Shown here: piece by piece, positions 1 through 7,092 of the stretch
Layout: every line of letters starts with the position of its first letter
Position numbering within the stretch: the stretch's first letter is position 1
From: Cryomorphaceae bacterium
Lineage (GTDB): Bacteria > Bacteroidota > Bacteroidia > Flavobacteriales > Schleiferiaceae
Assembly (NCBI GenBank): GCA_022565745.1
Contig: JAIUMB010000079.1
Span: 1-10,621 of the forward strand
DNA length: 10,621 nucleotides
Direction of reading: 5' to 3'
Notes under the pieces: model-generated
Databases searched by the model: none
The model's input: the letters and a program-made list of their open reading frames with translations, nothing else
What the model was told of the DNA's origin: nothing
Made by a program: the position numbers and the translations under genes

Positions 1-2489
1 ACATCGTTGCGTTCGTCTTCTTCTTTTTTGGCCAATAGTTCATAGTAAACTTTTCCACTACAGAAGAGGACGGTTTTGATGTTTTCGGGCTTATCCACTT
101 GTGGGTCGTCGATGATTTCCTTGAACGTGCCTTTGGTGAAATCTTCAAGCGAAGATACACAGCGGGGGTGTCGAAGTAGGCTCTTTGGCGACATGACCAC
201 CAGTGGTTTACGGAACGGTCTGTGCATCTGGCGGCGAAGGGCGTGGAAGAAGTTTGCCGGCGAAGTGATGTTTACCACTTGCATGTTGTACTGCGCACAA
301 AGTTGCAGGAATCGCTCCAATCTCGCGCTTGAGTGTTCAGCACCTTGGCCTTCATATCCGTGTGGTAATAGCAACACCAAACCACTTTGTACTTTCCATT
401 TGTCTTCCGCTGCACTGATAAACTGGTCTATGGTGATTTGTGCACCGTTGACGAAGTCGCCAAACTGGGCTTCCCAAAGCGTTAATGCGTTAGGAGCCGC
501 CAAACTGTATCCGTAGTCAAAGCCCATAACGGCATACTCGGAGAGCAGCGAGTTGTAAACCTCGAATTTCGCTTGCTTGTCGGAGATGTTGTTGAGTTGA
601 ATATATCGTTCCTCATCAACTTCGGAGCGCATAACCGCATGGCGGTGACTAAACGTTCCACGTTCACTGTCTTCTCCACTGAGGCGAATGTTGTTGCCAT
701 CGAGCAATAATGAGCCATAAGCCAATAGCTCGCCCATGCCCCAGTCGAGCGCGTCTTTTTCTTCGATCATTTTTTTGCGATCGTTGACCAGCTTTTCCAC
801 CTTGCGAATGAATTTTTTACCTTCTGGTAGAGACGTAAGGGCGTCAATGATGGGTTGAAGTTGCTTTTTCTCAACACCGGTTTCCGGACTTTCTTCGAAA
901 TCATCAGGCGTAGAATCACGAAAGTCTTCCCACTTGCGAATCATGAAGTTTTCGATGGTGTTCTTCTCGATTTTCTTCGACTCATCGTACTTCATTTCCA
1001 GCATTGATTTGAAGTCTTTTTCCAATTCCTTCACGTAGTCGTCGTCAATCACGCCTTCGTTGAGGAGCTTGTCGCGATAAATGTCGCGTGGATTGGGATG
1101 CTTGGAAATAATTTTATAGAGCTTGGGCTGGGTAAATCGAGGCTCATCGCCTTCGTTATGGCCGTATTTGCGATAGCAAAGGAGGTCGACAAAAACTTCA
1201 CGATTGAAGGTTTGTCTGTATTTCACCGCAAACTGAAACGCGTGAACCACAGCCTCCGTGTCGTCTCCATTGACGTGAAGTACGGGTGCCATTATTACTT
1301 TAGCGACATCCGTACAGTAAGTAGATGATCGGCCGTCGATGTAGTTGGTTGTAAACCCAACCTGGTTATTAATAACGATGTGGAAGGTCCCGCCAACGCC
1401 GTAGCCACCAAGCGTTTCCATCTGGATGTGCTCGTATACAATGCCTTGTCCGGCAATGGCGGCATCACCGTGAATCAGAACGGGCATCACTTTTTTCGAA
1501 TCTCCCTCGTGCTCTAAGTCGCGTTTTGCACGGGCTATACCACCCACAACCGGGTTAACCGCTTCGAGGTGTGATGGGTTGGGGGAGAGCGTCAGTTCAA
1601 TTTTTTTATCGTCGTCCATCGACTTGATGGTCGAGTACCCCAAGTGGTATTTTACGTCGCCATCAAATTCGTCTTCTTGAAATGCTTTGCCTTCAAATTC
1701 AGAGAAAATATCGCGTTGGGTTTTTCCAAAGATGTTGGACAGTACATTGAGACGTCCACGGTGTGCCATACCCATTACTACTTGCTCAACGCCCATTTCT
1801 GAGGCGGTTTCAATGGCGATGCTCAATGCGGGAATCATGGATTCAGCACCTTCGATTGAGAAGCGTTTTTGACCGACGAATTTGGTGTTGAGGAAGGCCT
1901 CAAATCCTACCGCTTCGTTGAGCTTTTTAAGGATATATTTTTTTTGTTCCGAATTGTAATCCGGTTGATTGGCGTTGTAATGGATGTTTTTGAGCACCCA
2001 CTTAAACGTTTCAGGCTTGCGAATGTGTTTAAATTCAATGCCGATGCTTTGACAGTAAGCAGTTTTAAGGTGGTCAATGATTTCACGCAGCGTTTTGGGG
2101 CCTTCCAGTCCAACTTCACGTGCCGCTTCAAAGGTTTCCTCGAGGTCGTTTTCCGACAAACCAAAATTTTCGATGTCTAAGGTCGGCGAGTATTTTCTTC
2201 GATCGCGAACCGGGTTGGTTTGGGTAAAAAGGTGACCACGAGAGCGGTATCCATTGATCAGTTCAATAACGCGAAACTCTCTTTCAATTTTTTCGGGCAC
2301 TTCGGGTGGGATACACACGCCACCTTGGAAATCCAGCTGTTCGTCGCCATAAGATTCACGGGCAAAGTCGTATCCTTGAAAGAATGCACGCCAACTGGGC
2401 TCTAGGCTGTCGGGATACTTAAGGTATTTCTCGTACAGGTCGTCAATAAATGATGCGTGAACGCCGCCGAGAAAAGAAAATCGATCCAT
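1..2489 (-). CDS. sucA: 2-oxoglutarate dehydrogenase E1 component (3' end beyond window)
   Basis: This is the thiamine-diphosphate-dependent E1 of the 2-oxoglutarate dehydrogenase complex. It decarboxylates 2-oxoglutarate and passes the succinyl group to the lipoyl arm of E2 (SucB) in the cytosolic TCA cycle. I translated the minus strand by hand from the ATG at 2489: about 829 codons are open to the left edge with no stop, so roughly 90-100 C-terminal residues of a usual ~930 are missing. The N-terminal E2-binding segment begins MDRFSFLGGVHASFIDDLYE and contains PSWRAFF. The cofactor site shows AHRGRLN (~242), HGDAAIAGQG (~340), INNQVGFTTNY (~372) and YGHNEGDEPRF (~441). The pyrimidine-binding half shows GEDSERGTFSHRHAV (~603) and LPHGYEGQGAEHSSARLER (~710-728). 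All expected catalytic landmarks are present and I see no frameshift. The E2 gene often follows in this phylum and may lie to the left. Identification is secure. Confidence 0.97.
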   Translation of the reverse strand, partial: MDRFSFLGGVHASFIDDLYEKYLKYPDSLEPSWRAFFQGYDFARESYGDEQLDFQGGVCIPPEVPEKIEREFRVIELINGYRSRGHLFTQTNPVRDRRKYSPTLDIENFGLSENDLEETFEAAREVGLEGPKTLREIIDHLKTAYCQSIGIEFKHIRKPETFKWVLKNIHYNANQPDYNSEQKKYILKKLNEAVGFEAFLNTKFVGQKRFSIEGAESMIPALSIAIETASEMGVEQVVMGMAHRGRLNVLSNIFGKTQRDIFSEFEGKAFQEDEFDGDVKYHLGYSTIKSMDDDKKIELTLSPNPSHLEAVNPVVGGIARAKRDLEHEGDSKKVMPVLIHGDAAIAGQGIVYEHIQMETLGGYGVGGTFHIVINNQVGFTTNYIDGRSSTYCTDVAKVIMAPVLHVNGDDTEAVVHAFQFAVKYRQTFNREVFVDLLCYRKYGHNEGDEPRFTQPKLYKIISKHPNPRDIYRDKLLNEGVIDDDYVKELEKDFKSMLEMKYDESKKIEKNTIENFMIRKWEDFRDSTPDDFEESPETGVEKKQLQPIIDALTSLPEGKKFIRKVEKLVNDRKKMIEEKDALDWGMGELLAYGSLLLDGNNIRLSGEDSERGTFSHRHAVMRSEVDEERYIQLNNISDKQAKFEVYNSLLSEYAVMGFDYGYSLAAPNALTLWEAQFGDFVNGAQITIDQFISAAEDKWKVQSGLVLLLPHGYEGQGAEHSSARLERFLQLCAQYNMQVVNITSPANFFHALRRQMHRPFRKPLVVMSPKSLLRHPRCVSSLEDFTKGTFKEIIDDPQVDKPENIKTVLFCSGKVYYELLAKKEEDERND

Positions 2490-2563
2490 AATTTTGTCAG
2501 GACTTAATTTGGCCGTAAAATTACAACACGTGAATACATTAGCACGAACAATTAAAAACCTTA
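2490..2563. promoter_or_regulatory. Divergent promoter region between sucA and the outer-membrane protein gene
   Basis: This short AT-rich spacer must hold the starts of both divergent genes. On the minus strand, TAATTTTA (2523 down to 2516) resembles the Bacteroidota -7 element TAnnTTTG with one mismatch and would leave a ~20-nt leader before sucA. On the plus strand, TACATTAG (2535-2542), also one mismatch, has a TTTG at 2508-2511, but the 23-nt spacing is longer than the usual ~19-21. Neither is a full consensus match. No Shine-Dalgarno sequence precedes either start. Confidence 0.3.
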
Positions 2564-3154
2564 ATGCATTTTAACAAAATGATACCAATTAGATATTTGA
2601 TTCTTTTTTTTGTGGTGCTGCTGTCGTCTGAGATGAGTTATGCTCAATACGTTGAAGATGAAGACAGGCCAAAAACAACGTTAAACAACAAGACCTATAA
2701 TGCATCTCAGAGTAAGCAGTCACCTTGGATGTTTGGGGGAAACTTCTTCGTGTCTTTTGGCAATATTAGAAGTTTTATGCTGACACCACGAGTGGGTTAT
2801 TGGTTAAGCGACCATTTTTTGGTTGGTGGAAACTATACCTATATATACCACAGATTTACGGGTGGACCAGAAATGAATGTTCATGGTCCGGGCGTACACG
2901 CAATGTATGTTATACCCAACCCTTTGACCGATGTGTTGCCGGCTGATTTATTAATCAATGGAGAGTTTGATTATTTGTGGGCGCGTGAAGGTGATTTTAA
3001 CTGGGAAGTCCCTCAGCTCATGTTGGGGCCTTCCGCTTTTTTTCGACAGGGGCGAGGAGGTTTTATGGTGGGTTTTCTTTATAATGTTTTATATGACCCA
3101 AATAGGTCTATATTTGCAAGTCCATGGCAATATCGCGTAGGGGTGTTATTTTAA
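2564..3154 (+). CDS. Small outer-membrane beta-barrel protein, function unknown
   Basis: This is a 196-residue secreted protein, probably a small outer-membrane barrel. Residues 6-27 form a clear Sec signal peptide: a basic N-terminus (PIR), a hydrophobic core (YLILFFVVLL) and a likely cleavage after SYA, before Q28. An acidic and polar stretch (28-53) follows. Then come about eight alternating, aromatic-rich segments (roughly 56-64, 70-80, 83-95, 108-117, 127-140, 149-160, 165-175, 186-196). The protein ends in a terminal phenylalanine (YRVGVLF), as outer-membrane barrels recognised by the BAM machinery usually do. The segments GYWLSDHFLVGGNYTYIY and LYDPNR...SPWQYRVG match, from memory, a widespread uncharacterised Bacteroidota family. 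An in-frame ATG at 2579 (MIPIRYL) is an equally plausible start. The NYN-CSD gene begins 63 bp downstream on the same strand with no terminator between, so co-transcription is possible. No substrate can be proposed. Confidence 0.85.
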   Translation: MHFNKMIPIRYLILFFVVLLSSEMSYAQYVEDEDRPKTTLNNKTYNASQSKQSPWMFGGNFFVSFGNIRSFMLTPRVGYWLSDHFLVGGNYTYIYHRFTGGPEMNVHGPGVHAMYVIPNPLTDVLPADLLINGEFDYLWAREGDFNWEVPQLMLGPSAFFRQGRGGFMVGFLYNVLYDPNRSIFASPWQYRVGVLF

Positions 3155-3217
3155 ATCCTGTTTCCGGTATTTATGGGTTGAATTATTAGAATTTTAATTA
3201 GTTAAATATCAAAACAA

Positions 3218-4189
3218 ATGGAACGAATAGGCGTATTTTACGATGGTAATTATTTTCACCACGTAAGCAATTATTACTATTACACGCATGAGCGCCGAAG
3301 AAGACTAAGTGTTGCAGGTATTCACTCATTTATTAGGCACCAATTCGCATTGGAAACTGGACTCCCTTTTAATTTATGTCAAATTGTAGATGCACATTAT
3401 TTTAGAGGAAGAAGTTCTGCTTACGAGGCCAGTCAGCGTGGAAGTCAATTATACTACGACCGATTGTTTGATGATATACTCACGCATGAAGGTGTAGTAA
3501 CGCATTACTTGCCATTGCGCTTGATACACGGCAGAAAAGAGGAGAAAGGCGTGGATATGTCACTTTCGCTGGAAGCGTTTGAACTGTCATTACTCAAAAA
3601 ATTCACTTCGGTTGTTCTCATTGCTTCCGATGGAGATTACTCATTTTTGGTCAGAAAACTCAATGCCCTAGGCGTAAAGGTCATGGTATTGGGGTGGGAC
3701 TTTGAGTATGTCAATCATGAAGGGATTCGCAAACAAACAAGAACAGCACAAGATTTACTTGAGGCTGCATCGTATCCATTGTCCATGCACGAAATCATTG
3801 ACGACGAAAACAATGAAGACGACCCAGTGGTCAACAACTTATTTGTGAGTACAGAGAATCGCTATAAACACGAAGATGATGATTATGATGATGACGATGC
3901 GTTTGAGGGCGAATACTCTGGGAGTGACGATGACGATGACTATGATGATGAGCATTATTCTGCCGAAGTAGGGGAAACATTAGAAAGTGAAATTCTTTCT
4001 TTGAAAGAAGGATTTGGATTCATTCGTTTTCCTAACAACAATTTGTTTTTTCACTATACCGACGTAGAAGACTGTGAGTTTGGTGACTTGCAGCCTGGGG
4101 AAAAGGTTTATTTTGTCTTGGCCGAAGGCGATAATGGTCAAAGTGTAGCAAAGAATGTAAGAAAGACTAAAGAGGCACATTGGAATTAA
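3218..4189 (+). CDS. NYN (PIN-like) ribonuclease-type protein fused to a C-terminal cold-shock domain
   Basis: This is a predicted cytosolic RNA-acting protein of 323 residues. Residues 1-185 form a NYN/LabA-like PIN-fold domain. It opens with the strand and acidic residue IGVFYDGNYF (D9), then has KGVDMSLSLEAF (D113) and VLIASDGDYSFLVRKL (D138, D140), followed by GVKVMVLGW. These are the acidic positions expected to bind metal in NYN nucleases. Residues ~195-258 are a strongly acidic, Asp/Glu/Tyr-rich linker with two near-pure Asp runs (220-227 and 236-245). Residues ~256-315 are an OB-fold cold-shock domain: ILSLKEGFGFIRF carries the RNP1-like core, NLFFHYTDV the RNP2-like core, and PGEKVYFVLAEGDNGQSVAKNV completes it. 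Cold-shock domains bind single-stranded RNA, so the fusion suggests targeted RNA cleavage or decay; this is inference. The ATG at 3218 places the first beta-strand at once, as usual for the family. A strong terminator follows the stop. Confidence 0.9.
   Translation: MERIGVFYDGNYFHHVSNYYYYTHERRRRLSVAGIHSFIRHQFALETGLPFNLCQIVDAHYFRGRSSAYEASQRGSQLYYDRLFDDILTHEGVVTHYLPLRLIHGRKEEKGVDMSLSLEAFELSLLKKFTSVVLIASDGDYSFLVRKLNALGVKVMVLGWDFEYVNHEGIRKQTRTAQDLLEAASYPLSMHEIIDDENNEDDPVVNNLFVSTENRYKHEDDDYDDDDAFEGEYSGSDDDDDYDDEHYSAEVGETLESEILSLKEGFGFIRFPNNNLFFHYTDVEDCEFGDLQPGEKVYFVLAEGDNGQSVAKNVRKTKEAHWN
3871..3953 (+). repeat. Asp-codon (GAY)n low-complexity tract inside the NYN-CSD gene
   Basis: Two runs of GAT/GAC codons, at about 3876-3899 and 3926-3953, are interrupted mostly by Tyr, Ala, Phe and Glu codons. 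They encode the acidic linker between the two folded domains. The period is three, so slippage would change linker length without breaking the frame. GAT and GAC are mixed rather than pure, which points to selection for aspartate rather than recent DNA expansion. Confidence 0.8.
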
Positions 4190-4218
4190 TCTTCTAATGT
4201 TTTATGGTAATTAAGGAA

Positions 4219-4258
4219 GCCTTAGGGTCAGTGTTAAGCTGACGCTAAGGCTTTTTTT
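4219..4258 (+). terminator. Rho-independent terminator after the NYN-CSD gene
   Basis: GCCTTAG pairs with CTAAGGC and, after a single G/G mismatch, GTCAG pairs with CTGAC around the loop TGTTAAG. Seven T follow directly (4252-4258). The stem starts 30 nt after the stop codon. On the opposite strand the hairpin is followed by few T, so it looks unidirectional. It separates the upstream pair from the SBBP protein gene. Confidence 0.93.
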
Positions 4259-4298
4259 GTGTTGATTTATTGGCGTTCGATACCATTTTCACAGTATG

Positions 4299-4310
4299 CC
4301 ATAGCTATGG
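4299..4310. promoter_or_regulatory. 12-bp perfect palindrome, possible operator
   Basis: CCATAGCTATGG is a perfect dyad centred about 41 bp upstream of the TAGATTTG element of the next gene. That position would suit an activator or repressor site. It is not followed by T residues, so it is not a terminator. No regulator is encoded nearby, and one 12-bp palindrome is weak evidence on its own. Confidence 0.3.
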
Positions 4311-4345
4311 TGATAAATGTCATATTATAAGATTGTGGTTGCATT

Positions 4346-4353
4346 TAGATTTG
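4346..4353 (+). promoter_or_regulatory. -7 promoter element of the SBBP protein gene
   Basis: TAGATTTG is an exact match to the Bacteroidota sigma-A -7 consensus TAnnTTTG. It lies 27 nt before the ATG at 4381, giving a short leader of about 20 nt. The -33 position (around 4323-4326) reads TATT, a poor match to TTTG, so the promoter may need an activator, possibly through the palindrome at 4299-4310. Confidence 0.6.
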
Positions 4354-4380
4354 TAACATCAAATTTTAACACCTCAGACC

Positions 4381-7092
4381 ATGAACCGTATTTTTATTCT
4401 CTTGCTTTTTGTCCTGTTTTCAATGGGTAATGCATTTTCCACCGGCTTTACAGAAAACACAGGTCAAATCAGTAGTGCTGAAGTGCTCTTCAGTAAATCA
4501 GAAGGTAGTTTTCAGTTGTTTTTGAGGCAAACCGGATTTACATATCAATTTGTCAGCGTACCCTCAGATAATGCCGAATGGTATAAAGAGACAATGCGAC
4601 AAGGAGGATTGCCGACATTTGATTTAGATGTTTATACCCATCGGGTTGATGTCGACTTTTTAGATGCCAACCCCGCACCCAATATTGTGTCTGAAAAGGC
4701 ATTGGATCGTCGTGTTTATCACAGTCGCTCTTCCGTGTCTCCTCTTAGAACATACGAGCAGGTCACGTACAAAGACCTCTATCCTGGTATTGATTTGGTT
4801 TTTTACGAAGACAATGGTCGTTTAAAGTACGACTTCATCGTTCATCCTGGTGCAGACCCCTCAAACATTGCCTTGTCAATTTCTCACCACGATGGTGTTG
4901 CCATTAACAAAGATGGGGCATTGGTGATTGAAACCAGTTTGGGACAGATAAAAGAGCAAACACCAATTAGTTTTCAAAATGATAAGCCAATAAAAACTGC
5001 CTTTGAGTTGGAGGGAGACGTGCTGAAGTTTTCTTTAGGTCGTTACCGCAAGCAGGAAACATTGCGGATAGACCCCAGTGTGATTTGGAGCACCTACGTA
5101 GGCGGTAATGTATTAGAAATACCTATTTATGCCACCCACGATTTTTATGGTAATTTGTATACCTCAGGAACAACTTTTTCTACTGATTTGGCAACCACAG
5201 GCGCTCATCAGACCACTCTAAGTGCTTCGTCAGATGCGTATTTGATAAAATATTCTGATGATGGTCAATTGATTTGGGCGACGTATTACGGAGGTAATGA
5301 AGCAACCACCGGAACCGGCTGCGCTGTAGATTCTTTTGGGAATGTGTATTTAACAGGAGAGACAAGAGCCACGTCAGGTATTGCCACAACAAGTGCGCAT
5401 CAGACAACATTAGGCGGGGTGGGTATCGGACAAGGAGACGCTTTTTTGGTTAAGTTCGATAGTACAGGGGCTCGACTCTGGGCCACCTATTTTGGAGGTG
5501 CAGACGATGATGCGGCCACACATTGCGAAGTAGACCACCAAAATAATGTTTATATCACCGGAAGAACCAATTCATCAGGAACGTTTATTAGTGGTGGGCA
5601 CCAAACAGGTCGAGGAGGTGATTTTGATGCTTTTCTGGCTAAATTTAATGAAAGTGGTGCACACCAGTGGTCAACGTATTACGGTGGAGGCTTATTGGAT
5701 TACGGACACGGCATTGCTACCAACACTTTAGGTGATGTGTTTTTGAGTGGAACCACAGCCTCTACCGACAGTATTTCTACTTTAGGCGTTCATCAATACG
5801 CTCCATCTGGGGGAATAACCGATGCTTTTTTGGTGCGTTTTAATTCAAATGGATTGCGTATTTGGGGTACTTATTTTGGCGGGAATTCAGAGGAGATTGG
5901 GCTTCAATGTGCAGCTGACGACAGCGGAAGTGTTTATATGGTTGGAGGCACCTCGTCTGCTGATGATATATCAACAACCAATGCCCATCAAGAGATTCGG
6001 CATGGTCTTGCTTCCAATAATTTTGACGGATTTTTGGCAAAGTTCAACCCGCAGGGCGATCAAGTTTGGGGGACTTACTATGGAGGGGCATTTAATGATG
6101 AAATCATTGATGTTTTTGTAGCTCAAAGTGGTCAGATTTTCGTTGCGGGGTATACCAATTCGCCCAACAATCACCCCACCTTCTCCGTTGATGAAAACAT
6201 AGCTACAGCAGGAAGTCATTTGACAACTTTTCAAGGGGGGATAGATGGTTTTATCGCTGAATTTTCACCTCAGGGTCAACGTCAGTGGGGCTCATATTTT
6301 GGTGGGGCAGAAACAGATTTTGCCGTTGTGTGTATGTCTAATGCATTGGGTGAGGTGTTTGTTGGTGGACAAACCAACTCGCCATTTGGTATTGCTTCTC
6401 CTAACGCGCAGCAAACATTATTAAGCGCAGTTTCCCAAGGATTTTTAGCCAAAATTGAAACATGTAATACCGTTTCACGCCCCAATATACAAAGCTGTGA
6501 CCCGGTAAGTTCACCTTCAGGGGATAGCATATATGAGTTTAGTGGAACGTACTACGACACCTTGATTAATCGCTTTGGGTGTGATAGCATCATTGTAACG
6601 ACGTTGGTCATCACAGAGGTAAATACAGGTGTCCGCGTGCGCGACATTTTTTTGGAAGCGGCGCAGTCACCTGGAACTAACGTAAGCTACGAATGGTTGG
6701 ATTGTGAGAACAACTTTGCTCCCATTGGAAGTGTTGATACCAGAAGATTTTTCCCTGGTGGGGACGGTAACTTTGCGGTAGCTGTAACCGTAGATGGATG
6801 TACAGACACATCAGCCTGTGTTTCTTTTAGGTATATCGGCACAGAGTCGTTTACCGAAGAGGCACGTTTTAAAGTCTACCCCAATCCAAGCAATGGGATG
6901 ATTACCATGGAAACAGCAGCAAATGGTTATTTCACTATTGTAGATATGATGGGGCAAGAAATTAAGCGTGAGAACTTGAATCAATCGCCAATGACTATTA
7001 ATCTTAAGACGCTCAGTGCCGGTATGTACGTTGTTACATTCGTCAATAATGAATCGGGCGAAAGGATTCAAACCCGCCTATTGATTCAATAG
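4381..7092 (+). CDS. T9SS-secreted SBBP beta-propeller protein with C-terminal sorting domain
   Basis: This 903-residue protein is predicted to be exported by Sec and then the type IX system to the surface or medium. Residues 1-20 are a signal peptide (hydrophobic IFILLLFVLF, cleavage near NAFS/TGF). Residues ~22-232 match a DUF7948-like region typically found before SBBP repeats: ENTGQ near the start, then VTYKDLYPGIDLVFYE and YDFIVHPGADPSNIAL. Residues ~235-695 hold seven SBBP units, each with W(A/G/S)(T/S)YxGG and a D(A/G)FLxKF-type strand. Residues ~705-815 are cysteine-containing modules (SGTYYDTLINRFGCDSI; YEWLDCENNFAPI...DGCTDTSACVSF) common in Bacteroidota adhesins. Residues ~828-903 are a type A T9SS sorting domain (FKVYPNPSNGMITME, IVDMMGQEI, LSAGMYVVTF). 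Its ligand is unknown; adhesion or surface binding is inferred from family context. It has its own promoter, and its stop overlaps convergent recJ. Confidence 0.93.
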   Translation: MNRIFILLLFVLFSMGNAFSTGFTENTGQISSAEVLFSKSEGSFQLFLRQTGFTYQFVSVPSDNAEWYKETMRQGGLPTFDLDVYTHRVDVDFLDANPAPNIVSEKALDRRVYHSRSSVSPLRTYEQVTYKDLYPGIDLVFYEDNGRLKYDFIVHPGADPSNIALSISHHDGVAINKDGALVIETSLGQIKEQTPISFQNDKPIKTAFELEGDVLKFSLGRYRKQETLRIDPSVIWSTYVGGNVLEIPIYATHDFYGNLYTSGTTFSTDLATTGAHQTTLSASSDAYLIKYSDDGQLIWATYYGGNEATTGTGCAVDSFGNVYLTGETRATSGIATTSAHQTTLGGVGIGQGDAFLVKFDSTGARLWATYFGGADDDAATHCEVDHQNNVYITGRTNSSGTFISGGHQTGRGGDFDAFLAKFNESGAHQWSTYYGGGLLDYGHGIATNTLGDVFLSGTTASTDSISTLGVHQYAPSGGITDAFLVRFNSNGLRIWGTYFGGNSEEIGLQCAADDSGSVYMVGGTSSADDISTTNAHQEIRHGLASNNFDGFLAKFNPQGDQVWGTYYGGAFNDEIIDVFVAQSGQIFVAGYTNSPNNHPTFSVDENIATAGSHLTTFQGGIDGFIAEFSPQGQRQWGSYFGGAETDFAVVCMSNALGEVFVGGQTNSPFGIASPNAQQTLLSAVSQGFLAKIETCNTVSRPNIQSCDPVSSPSGDSIYEFSGTYYDTLINRFGCDSIIVTTLVITEVNTGVRVRDIFLEAAQSPGTNVSYEWLDCENNFAPIGSVDTRRFFPGGDGNFAVAVTVDGCTDTSACVSFRYIGTESFTEEARFKVYPNPSNGMITMETAANGYFTIVDMMGQEIKRENLNQSPMTINLKTLSAGMYVVTFVNNESGERIQTRLLIQ
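5083..6465 (+). repeat. Seven SBBP propeller repeats (coding)
   Basis: The tryptophans that open each unit fall at residues 236, 299, 367, 430, 495, 563 and 636, a period of 63-73 residues. Each unit has W-x-[TS]-Y-x-GG, then a VYLTG-like strand, an AHQ-like turn (GAHQTTL, SAHQTTL, GVHQYAP, NAHQEIR, degrading to NAQQTLL) and a D[AG]FLxKF-like strand. The last unit ends GFLAKIETC. Both motif types occur seven times, which suits one closed seven-bladed propeller. At the DNA level the copies are well diverged, so the array is old. Confidence 0.9.

Noticed and set aside
76..2405. Plus-strand open frames across the left part, such as 76-516 and 1869-2180
   Set aside because: They lie opposite sucA, whose minus-strand frame is continuous and carries all E1 motifs. 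Their translations resemble no protein family.
3155..3217. Separate promoter before the NYN-CSD gene (TATTTATG at 3168-3175)
   Set aside because: It has one mismatch to TAnnTTTG in an AT-rich spacer and no -33 partner at a suitable distance, so it is not distinguishable from chance.
5083..6465. Tandem DNA repeat or recombination hotspot in the SBBP array
   Set aside because: The repeats are clear in protein but diverged in DNA, apart from short similar stretches around the AHQTT codons, so recent expansion is not supported.
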